39,192 bases of DNA from Victivallales bacterium (lineage in GTDB: Bacteria; Verrucomicrobiota; Lentisphaeria; Oligosphaerales; Oligosphaeraceae). Below are positions 32,211 to 39,192 of this stretch, in pieces. Both the position numbers and the translations under genes were made by a program. The stretch is from NCBI GenBank assembly GCA_017964325.1, contig JAGCSE010000166.1:1-39192 (forward strand), read 5' to 3'. Position 1 is the first letter of the stretch, and each line of letters begins with the position of its first letter. A model generated the notes under the pieces. It was not told where the DNA came from and did no database searches. It saw only the letters and a list, made by a program, of their open reading frames with translations.

Positions 32211-35065
32211 AACGAGCCGCATCCATGATCGTTTTTCTGCTTCTGCTCCTCTGCATTCCCGTCATGGGCTGGGAGCCCGCCGTCCACGCGAAAGGCGTGC
32301 AGGATGTCTGCAAGGCGTTGGGATTCACAGAAGACCAGGCGGCCATCGTCGGAGATGGCGTGTGGGTTGACGGCAACGACATCCGCATTGAACGCAAGGC
32401 GGGGCAGAAGTCCATCCAATTGTACAGGAATCAAGACCGCGCGTTCAATACAGGCGTCGTGGGCGATGGCATACCCGTCAAGACTTATGGAAAAATCGCC
32501 ATTTCGCCCAATGACACACGCTACTTGAACTCCCAGAAGTACCTCAACAAGGCGATTGGCCTTGCGAAGGAAGGCAAGAGCGACGAGGCGCTTTATGCGC
32601 TGGGCGTCGGCGTTCGTTCGTTGCAGAACATCTTCGCCAATCGCGAAGCGGTGAAGGATTCGGCGTGGCTTGCGCAGGGTAAGATGGAAAATGGCGCTGC
32701 TACGTGGGTGCCCGGTGCGGTCTTCAGTGCTGCCTGGCATAACGTAAATCCCGAAGATGACGTATTTTCCAATGAAAAAATGGATGCGTTGAAAGCATCA
32801 TTGGAAGCCACAGCGGACTATATCGGCGAATTTTTGACGGCCTGCCCGCAGGCCGTTGCAAACGCGAAGAAGCTTTCCGCGACCGCCGTGGATGGCATCG
32901 TGGAGGAGACGTCGGCTCTCCTTCAGCTCAAGGAGGAGCTTGCCAAGAATGTTCAGCAGATTGGACGCGACGTTATCGACAAGCTGAACAACGCCGTGAC
33001 GGCGTTTCCCGTGCCGAAGACGGCAGAAGAGGAGCAGACGTTGCCGCCAAGCTCTCTGACGGTTGTTCCCGCCCGTTGGCTGGCGCTTCAGGCCAGACTC
33101 ACCTTCAAACAGCAATTGGATGATGTAAAGAGCGATATCGACGATTTTTCTGGCTCCGCAGACACGGAATGGAAGGAGTTTGCGAAGGAGATTGGCGGGA
33201 AACTCGATGAGTTGCGGAAAGCGGCGAACGACGTGACGAAGGCGTTGGTGGATGCGGCGGCGGCTTTGAAGAAGGCATCTCCAGAAGAAGCTTACGCAAT
33301 GGCCCGCAAGCAGCTCGATGAAATGTCCAAAACGGTCTTCATGCAATTGAAGCCGTATTGGAAATCAGCCGAGTTCTTTGACGAGCAGGTTGCATACTGG
33401 ACTGATGTCCTCAACGGTCAGATGAGCGAGTTCGCCATACAGCAGAATCTCGCGCTGTGGAAAACCTACCATGCCATGAAGTCGCAGCTTCTGAAGGCGG
33501 AAGCCGCTTTCACAGATTTCATAACCGCTTCCAATGCAGCCGTGAAGGAATACACGGGCCGTTGCGAAAATGCATTGGCGGATTTCGAGCAGGAGATGGC
33601 GTCCATCGCGGAGTCGTACGGACAGGATGCCGCCGCCTTGAAGAAAAGCGCCGCCGAGTGTGTTTCCGCCGCCCGCGCGGTTTTCGACGAGAAGGCAAAA
33701 CAAGCGACCGAGTCGTTGAAAGGCATTGCGCCGCTGAAGCAGGGCGACGAGATTCCGAAGGCCGTTGATGATGTCATCCGACGGCTGATGAAAGACGCCT
33801 CGGAACTGAAGGATAATGTCCTAAAGAACATTGCACCAAGTGCTTCCAATATCCATCGGCCTACTTTTGATCTGCTCCTTTGCCATCGTTTTCTGGAGGC
33901 CAACACCGTCAGAGAAGATTTCCTGCGGCCGATTGACATCGGCTCCACGCGGCCCGATTCATGGAAGCCCGCTGTCTGGACAAGCGATGATGAACTTGAA
34001 ATCACGCTTACCAGGCGTTTTCGTATAACCTATAGGGATATCAAACGATTCAAGAAACTTTGGGATGCTGGAAAGAAAGCCAACGACACAGCAAAAGATA
34101 TTCTCAAGGTCAAGGAATACGGCGACAGGATATCCGAAGACGGTTTCACGACCGATGTCGCGCAGGACATGATGGGGGATCTCGGTGGCAAAGTCATCGG
34201 CAATGCCACCGCGCCGCTTTTCGAGATGGGCGGCAAGGCCATCGGCAAGGCGATTGGCGGGCGTTTCGGGCCTCTTGGCTCGAAAATCGGAGGAGTTCTC
34301 GGCGAGATAACTGGAGGACTCATCAACGATCTCGTCGGCGACTGGGTTGGCGAACACCTTGGGGAAGGTATTGACTATGTCTTCGGCATCGGGACGGCGG
34401 AAGCCCTCTCATCCGTTCTCGTCGATGGCTTCACTTTCGTAAATAACACGCTGGACGCGGTTGACGATTTCATCATCGACACCGTCAGCGATGGCGTCGA
34501 TTATATTACCGATCAATGGAATCAATTCTGGAATAGTACAGACGAATTTGATCCATCGTCGCTTACACCTGAATTTGCAGACTCGGTACTTGACGAAATA
34601 AATAATATGATGGATATGATACATAATACTTTCAATATGAATGACCCAATTCAGCAGATTATCGCCATGGATTGGCTGGAGTCTCAATTGAGTGGCATCA
34701 CGAGTATGCTCAGCGGCTTCACGGATATGCTTTCCTCCATTGCCATGCAGATACGCGGTTTCATGATGAACATCATGAATTTTGCCGTCAATATCCAGCA
34801 TGTCGATGTCTCTTCGGAGATGAACCAGTCGCTGCAGGTTTTGATCAATGATTTGAACACGATGAGCGAAAAGGACAGTGAACAGGACAAGTCCGTCGTG
34901 CGCAAGGCCGTCATAGAGAACAAGGGGCGTGATTTGAGACGGCAGTCGAATCGCGGCGGCGAGCTGAAGGGCACGCCGGCCGTCCAGCAGGTCGAGATGA
35001 AGGATGTAAAATGGGGGGTGAGAATAGTCCCGAAACAATATGTTCCCCCGCAAGGAAATGATTGA
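32207..35065 (+). CDS. Exported protein B1: degenerate P1/phospholipase C-like N-terminus with long helical body
   Basis: The 952-aa protein has a signal peptide ending VMG, so the mature chain would begin with Trp (W22) and have His at mature position 6 (H27). That spacing (W1, H6) is the zinc site start of S1/P1 nucleases. The later HxxxD zinc motif appears as RSLQN (R137, N141), so activity should be lost. Another motif, AWHNVNPEDD, remains. Residues ~200-560 are helical and coiled. A Gly-rich stretch (~650-720; GGKAIGKAIGGRFGPLGSKI) and a conserved tail with RGFMMNIMNFAV follow. GGGAGG-like SD before the ATG; overlaps A1. The fold proposal is inference from spacing. Confidence 0.65.
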   Translation: MKRAASMIVFLLLLLCIPVMGWEPAVHAKGVQDVCKALGFTEDQAAIVGDGVWVDGNDIRIERKAGQKSIQLYRNQDRAFNTGVVGDGIPVKTYGKIAISPNDTRYLNSQKYLNKAIGLAKEGKSDEALYALGVGVRSLQNIFANREAVKDSAWLAQGKMENGAATWVPGAVFSAAWHNVNPEDDVFSNEKMDALKASLEATADYIGEFLTACPQAVANAKKLSATAVDGIVEETSALLQLKEELAKNVQQIGRDVIDKLNNAVTAFPVPKTAEEEQTLPPSSLTVVPARWLALQARLTFKQQLDDVKSDIDDFSGSADTEWKEFAKEIGGKLDELRKAANDVTKALVDAAAALKKASPEEAYAMARKQLDEMSKTVFMQLKPYWKSAEFFDEQVAYWTDVLNGQMSEFAIQQNLALWKTYHAMKSQLLKAEAAFTDFITASNAAVKEYTGRCENALADFEQEMASIAESYGQDAAALKKSAAECVSAARAVFDEKAKQATESLKGIAPLKQGDEIPKAVDDVIRRLMKDASELKDNVLKNIAPSASNIHRPTFDLLLCHRFLEANTVREDFLRPIDIGSTRPDSWKPAVWTSDDELEITLTRRFRITYRDIKRFKKLWDAGKKANDTAKDILKVKEYGDRISEDGFTTDVAQDMMGDLGGKVIGNATAPLFEMGGKAIGKAIGGRFGPLGSKIGGVLGEITGGLINDLVGDWVGEHLGEGIDYVFGIGTAEALSSVLVDGFTFVNNTLDAVDDFIIDTVSDGVDYITDQWNQFWNSTDEFDPSSLTPEFADSVLDEINNMMDMIHNTFNMNDPIQQIIAMDWLESQLSGITSMLSGFTDMLSSIAMQIRGFMMNIMNFAVNIQHVDVSSEMNQSLQVLINDLNTMSEKDSEQDKSVVRKAVIENKGRDLRRQSNRGGELKGTPAVQQVEMKDVKWGVRIVPKQYVPPQGND

Positions 35066-35078
35066 ATGAAGCGGCTTT

Positions 35079-35106
35079 AGAATCCTAGAATCCTAGAATC
35101 CTAGAA
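35079..35106 (+). repeat. Short 8-bp tandem repeat between the two gene pairs
   Basis: AGAATCCT is repeated three times in a row and followed by AGAA. It lies in the 85-bp gap between B1 and A2, close to where the duplication joint must be. Confidence 0.75.
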
Positions 35107-35150
35107 GTTTCGAGCAAGAACATGAACGATAGTTGTACGGAAACAAACTG

Positions 35151-36212
35151 ATGAGTCAAAAAAACAAAAACTTCAATAATGGAAGGGGCACGCTCTCGCG
35201 TGACTGTTGGACAACGCTCCTGCGTGGCTTGAATGTGTTTGCCGTCATCACTGCGTTGCTTTGCTTGAATACGACGGGGCAGACTGCCGCCGATGTTCCT
35301 GATGCCAAGGCGCTTAAGCCTGCGTTACAGGCCATCGGGACGGTCACGGAGTTCCATCGGATGGCCGTCGGTGAGCCTGACATGGCGGCGGAGAAGTTTT
35401 TCGAAAACCGTTGCTTCCGCCGCTGGAAGCAGCGCATGGCGGTGTTGAATAAAGCGCAACTGGTCGATTTCTTCGTTGGCTCCATGGAAATCACGGGCAG
35501 CTATGACAAAACGTCCGCCGTCAGTGCGCTTTACAACCCGTTCTGGGATGCCATTTTATTATTGGAGGTGAATATTCCCGAAGCGGGTGGATATGGAATC
35601 ATCACGAAATTCGCCATGTTGGCGGGCGAGACATTCCGCAACGAAAAGCCAGGCAAGTATCCGTTCAAGACCGTGGTTTCCAAAGGCCCGTTCTTCATCG
35701 AACTGGCGACGGTCTTCAGCAAGACGGCGGAGCAGTTTGACAAGACATTCCCGATGAAGGCGTCGCCAAGCCTCGGTGAATACGCGGTTTCCAATTTTGA
35801 GGACGAACGGAAGCTTTTCGAGCTCCGTTCAGTCATGCGGGTCAAATTCATGAAAGATATGCTGGAGAAGCAGGAGGATGCGAAGATCATGAAGTCGCTG
35901 CAGCTCATGATGCAGATTGGTCAACGCGATTCCTTCAACAAAATCTTCTGGGACGGCAAGGCGGACAAGCATATCCGCACGATTACGGATTTGCCTGAAG
36001 AAATACGCGAGCAGTTCGTCATCTATTCTTATTTTCAAAAGCCTAATGCCACGGTGTTTACGTACATACCGCTGTTCATGCCGCGTCTGGTCGCCACTGT
36101 CACGATTCCAAAGGATCAAGAGAAGGCGCCAATATTGGAAATATACGATTTGAACGATAGCAAAGCCATTCTTGATATTTATAAAAAGACATCGGGAGGT
36201 AAAGCAAAATGA
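35151..36212 (+). CDS. Exported protein A2, paralogue of A1 (unknown)
   Basis: The 353-aa protein is closely similar to A1 over the whole mature length (TVTEFHRMA, CFRRWKQRMA, SALYNPFWD, ITKFAMLAGETFR, FTYIPLFMPRLVATVTIPK). It differs in a longer N-terminus: MSQKNKNFNNGRG precedes a hydrophobic segment (LNVFAVITALLCLNTTG), so it may be a signal peptide with an extended basic part. The ATG at 35151 is taken; a TTG at 35133 would add six codons. It ends in an ATGA overlap with B2. The same partner order as A1-B1 argues that A and B act together. Confidence 0.75.
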   Translation: MSQKNKNFNNGRGTLSRDCWTTLLRGLNVFAVITALLCLNTTGQTAADVPDAKALKPALQAIGTVTEFHRMAVGEPDMAAEKFFENRCFRRWKQRMAVLNKAQLVDFFVGSMEITGSYDKTSAVSALYNPFWDAILLLEVNIPEAGGYGIITKFAMLAGETFRNEKPGKYPFKTVVSKGPFFIELATVFSKTAEQFDKTFPMKASPSLGEYAVSNFEDERKLFELRSVMRVKFMKDMLEKQEDAKIMKSLQLMMQIGQRDSFNKIFWDGKADKHIRTITDLPEEIREQFVIYSYFQKPNATVFTYIPLFMPRLVATVTIPKDQEKAPILEIYDLNDSKAILDIYKKTSGGKAK

Positions 36213-39085
36213 AACGACTCGTCTCCCTATTGATTGTTTTATGCCTGTTGGTTTGTCCGTTGGCGAAGGCCTGGGAGTCCGCCGTCCATGCGAAGAGCGT
36301 GCAGGATATCTGCAAGGCGTTGGGATTCAGTGAAGAACAGGCGATTTGCGTCGGCGACGGCGCATGGTTTGACGGCAGCGATGTCCGTGTCGTCCGCAAG
36401 GAAGGCCAGAAGGATTTACAATGCTACAGGAATCAGGATCGTGTGTTCAACACAGGCGTCTGGGGGGAAGGTACGCCCGTCAAGACTTACGGGAAGTTTA
36501 CTGTCTCGCCCAACGACACGCGTTATTTGAACGCCCGAAAATACTTGAACAGAGCGATTAGCCTGGCGAAGGAGGGCAGCAAGGACGAGGCGTTCTTTGC
36601 GTTGGGCATAGGCGTCCGTGCATTGCAGAACATCTTCGCCAATCGCGACGCGGCGAATGATGCCACATGGACGAGACAGGCTAAAATGGTCAATGGCGCC
36701 TCGACGTGGGTGCCGGGCATGACGTTTGACGCCGCATGGCATAATGTAAATCCCGAAGATAACGCCTTTTCCAAAGCGCATTCGGAGGCGTTGAAGGCGG
36801 CGTTGCGAGCCACGGCGGATTATGTCGGCGAATTTTTGGCGGCCTGCCCGAAGGCCGTTGGCAACGTGAAACGGCTTCCACCGTCCGCCATCGATGGCAT
36901 CGTGAATGAAACGGTGTCGCTACTTCCTGCCAGGGCGGAACTTACACAGAAAGTTCAGAAGTCTGGACGGGAGATCATGAACCAGATTGACAAGGCATTG
37001 GCGACATTCCCCGCGCCGAAGACGGCGGCGGATATTGAAAAACTGCCGCCGCGCGCCTTGACGCTTGGCCCAGCCAATCGGCTGGCGACGCTTGCCAAGC
37101 TGGCTTTCAAACAACAGTTGAAGCTTGTCAAGAGCGATGTGGATGATTTCGCCGGCTCGGCAGGCGATGAATGGAAAGCATTGGCGAAAACGACTGAAGA
37201 TTCGCTGGTTGAATTGCGGAAATCGGCGGACGGCGTGTCGAAGGCGTTGGCGGAGGCTTCCGCCGCATGGAAGAAGGCATCGCCGGAAGACGGATATGCG
37301 GTGGCGAGGAGGCAGCTTGTTGAACTCTCCAAGGCGGTTTTCACGTTGATAAAACCATACTTGAAGGATGAACAGTTTTTTGACGAACAGATTGTGTATT
37401 GGTTGGATGTCCTCCAGGAACAGATGAAAGAATACACATTGCGCCATGAAATCGAGCTTGCCGGAATCTATCATACGTTGAAGGCGCAGTTGCCGAAGAC
37501 GGAGACGGCTTTCTCGGATTTCATGACCTCTTCGAATGCCGCCGTGAAGGAATACACGGACCGTTGCGAAAATGCGTTGGCGGATTTCAATGAGGAGATG
37601 GTGGCCATTGCGACGACGTACGGAAAGGATGCAGACGGCTTGAAGCAGAGCGCCGCCGAGCGGGTTTCCGCCGTCAGCACGGTCTTCGATGAAAAGGCGA
37701 AGCAAGCGGTGGAGTCGCTCAAGGCGATTGCGCCGCTGAAGCAGGGCGACGAGATTCCGAAGGCGGTCGAGGATGTCATTCGTAATTTGATGAAAGACGC
37801 GTCGGAATTGAGGGAAAACGCCTTCCTGAACATCGCGCCAAAACTTTCATTCAACCGCTGTGAAGAAGACATTGATCTACAGAAAATACGTGGTCTGCTG
37901 GCCGCACATGCGTTCAGGCAGGATTTCCTGCAGCCGATTGAGATTGGCTCCACGTTGCCTGATTCATGGGAACCCGCCGTATGGAAAAGCGACGACGAGC
38001 TTGAAATCACGCTTGTCAGGCGTATCTTCCATCTCCCAAGAATAAATTTTGACCAAGTAAGCGAAGAGAATATTAAAAAAGTTTATAAAGTTTGGGATAC
38101 TGGATCAAAGGCAAATGATTTGGCGATGGACACTGTTGTAACCAAAGATTATGCTGAAAGGATATCCGACCATGGATTTACGGAAAATGTCGCCAAAGAC
38201 CTCATGGGGGATGTAATTGGCGGCAAGGGGGCTACTCTGGTAACAGGATTAATCCTTGACAAGACCCTTGGACTTACTGGAAAAGTTATTGGCACGGCTA
38301 TATTTAAAAACACGGGGGCTGGGTTGGTAGGGGAGTTTTTAGGCCATTCTGCTGCGGATGCAATCAACCACTACTTGGGGCCTGAGATAGCAAAGGCTTT
38401 TTCGACGATAACTGACTTTGTTTTGGGGGAGGGAGCGTCGGATGTCTGTGCTCGTAATATGCTTGAAACCTTGACCTATGCAGAGAAAGGTGTCAATTGG
38501 GTTGACGATAAGGTAACTTCAGGTCTCAATTGGGCTAACGATAAGATAAATTCAGGCGTGGAGAGTGTCAAGGAAGGAGTTAATGCGCTCAAGGATGGAG
38601 CTGGTGCGCTCTATGATATGGTGGCAGGACTCTTTGGCGATGATACTGAAGGCGATATGATGAATAAGGTCGATCAGGTTCAAGAAGGTGTCCAAATGAT
38701 TTTAGATCATTATGATATGGACGATAAATTTCAACGTACCCTAGCCCTATTCGAGATTGACCAGCTTATGGATGGGCTCATGGGACCGTTCAGCGGCTTG
38801 ATGGAAATGTTCACTTCCTTCGGCCTCCAGATACGCGGATTCATGATGAACATCATGAATTTCGCCGTCGATATCGAGCATATCGACATATCCTCCGAGA
38901 TGAACCAGTCGCTGCAGGTGCTGACCAATGACTTGAACACGATGATGGGAAAGGACAATGAACAGGACAAGGATGTCAAACGCAAGGCGACCATTGAGAA
39001 CAAGGGCCGCGATTTGATGCGGCAGTCGAATCCAGGCCGTGACCTTAAGGGAGCGCCGGGCGTGAAGCAAATCCAAATGAATTAA
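36209..39085 (+). CDS. Exported protein B2, paralogue of B1
   Basis: The 958-aa protein has a signal peptide ending AKA, which puts Trp first (W22) and His sixth (H27) in the mature chain, as in B1. The ring of conserved residues (VQDICKALGF, YRNQDRVFNTGV, SPNDTRYLN, GVRALQNIFANR, AAWHNVNPED) is shared. The zinc-type HxxxD is again RxxxN. The helical middle and the end (RGFMMNIMNFAV, SSEMNQSLQVL, NKGRDLMRQSN) are also shared. Residues ~610-845 (about 38040-38750) differ strongly from B1 and are AT-rich. GGGAGG lies before the ATG. A 7-bp tandem repeat starts in the stop codon. Confidence 0.65.
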   Translation: MKRLVSLLIVLCLLVCPLAKAWESAVHAKSVQDICKALGFSEEQAICVGDGAWFDGSDVRVVRKEGQKDLQCYRNQDRVFNTGVWGEGTPVKTYGKFTVSPNDTRYLNARKYLNRAISLAKEGSKDEAFFALGIGVRALQNIFANRDAANDATWTRQAKMVNGASTWVPGMTFDAAWHNVNPEDNAFSKAHSEALKAALRATADYVGEFLAACPKAVGNVKRLPPSAIDGIVNETVSLLPARAELTQKVQKSGREIMNQIDKALATFPAPKTAADIEKLPPRALTLGPANRLATLAKLAFKQQLKLVKSDVDDFAGSAGDEWKALAKTTEDSLVELRKSADGVSKALAEASAAWKKASPEDGYAVARRQLVELSKAVFTLIKPYLKDEQFFDEQIVYWLDVLQEQMKEYTLRHEIELAGIYHTLKAQLPKTETAFSDFMTSSNAAVKEYTDRCENALADFNEEMVAIATTYGKDADGLKQSAAERVSAVSTVFDEKAKQAVESLKAIAPLKQGDEIPKAVEDVIRNLMKDASELRENAFLNIAPKLSFNRCEEDIDLQKIRGLLAAHAFRQDFLQPIEIGSTLPDSWEPAVWKSDDELEITLVRRIFHLPRINFDQVSEENIKKVYKVWDTGSKANDLAMDTVVTKDYAERISDHGFTENVAKDLMGDVIGGKGATLVTGLILDKTLGLTGKVIGTAIFKNTGAGLVGEFLGHSAADAINHYLGPEIAKAFSTITDFVLGEGASDVCARNMLETLTYAEKGVNWVDDKVTSGLNWANDKINSGVESVKEGVNALKDGAGALYDMVAGLFGDDTEGDMMNKVDQVQEGVQMILDHYDMDDKFQRTLALFEIDQLMDGLMGPFSGLMEMFTSFGLQIRGFMMNIMNFAVDIEHIDISSEMNQSLQVLTNDLNTMMGKDNEQDKDVKRKATIENKGRDLMRQSNPGRDLKGAPGVKQIQMN

Positions 39086-39192
39086 CAATTAACAATTAAC
39101 AATTAACAATTAACAATTAACAATTAACAATTAACAATTAACAATTAACAATTAACAATTAACAATTAACAATTAACAATTAACAATTAACA
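39080..39192 (+). repeat. Perfect heptanucleotide tandem repeat, at least 16 copies, cut by the window end
   Basis: AATTAAC is repeated 16 times without a single mismatch from 39080 to the window's last bases. The first copy contains the stop codon of B2. The true length is unknown because the window ends inside it. Confidence 0.97.

Noticed and set aside
39080..39192. CRISPR array or replication iterons
   Set aside because: The unit is only 7 bp, perfectly contiguous and without spacers; no cas or rep gene is nearby.

Overview
The window looks like chromosomal DNA of a Lentisphaerota/Verrucomicrobiota-type (PVC) bacterium. This is an inference from the content: a type II pseudopilin with the long [16 protein letters not shown] start and an ALAKAR-type follow-on, a cytoplasmic BNR/sialidase-like protein beside sugar-phosphate isomerase/epimerases, and a Tad pilus locus full of FHA domains. 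No rRNA, tRNA or CRISPR array was seen.

Layout. (1) 1-310: 3' end of a sugar-phosphate isomerase/epimerase. (2) 524-9199, all on the minus strand: a defence island read as one tightly overlapping operon. Its type I restriction-modification backbone is decayed. hsdM and hsdS have collapsed into one 153-aa in-frame chimera, and hsdR is cut by a single in-frame TAA. Between them sits an intact three-gene ABC-three-component (ABC-3C) module (HNH effector, small middle component, DUF2326 ATPase). Next comes a DUF1016/YhcG PD-(D/E)XK nuclease gene lodged between two mini-ORFs that look like the two ends of a broken DUF4062/AlbA-type gene, and a radC gene closes the operon. (3) 9518-11829, minus strand: an AAA/DUF4143 ATPase whose upstream region carries two 32-bp palindromic repeats, then a terminator and a pseudopilin. 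(4) 12134-16408: an RmlD-like reductase, a MntA/HepT toxin-antitoxin pair whose HepT carries a second, degenerate HepT-like half, a sialidase-like protein on the minus strand, and a complete sugar-phosphate isomerase/epimerase.

(5) 16542-39085, plus strand: a long Tad (tight adherence) locus in the order cpaB, secretin, FHA-CpaF fusion ATPase, tadB, tadC, two membrane-anchored FHA proteins, two Flp-type pilins, prepilin peptidase, TadE-like, TadG-like. It is followed without a break by a duplicated pair of secreted-protein genes (A1-B1, A2-B2). The B proteins start, after the predicted signal cleavage, with Trp and then His at position 6, as in zinc-dependent P1/phospholipase C-type enzymes. 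Their internal HxxxD-like site reads RxxxN, so they look like inactive derivatives with long helical bodies, a divergent middle and conserved ends. The window ends inside a perfect 7-bp tandem repeat that begins at the last gene's stop codon.

Most novel part: the Tad locus. FHA domains occur on the motor ATPase and on two membrane proteins, one of which has repeated acidic-Thr motifs in its linker. No TadZ/CpaE is visible, and a duplicated A-B secreted pair is translationally linked to tadG. This suggests a phosphothreonine-organised Tad machine with its own exported accessory proteins. No kinase gene lies in the window, so that link is a hypothesis.
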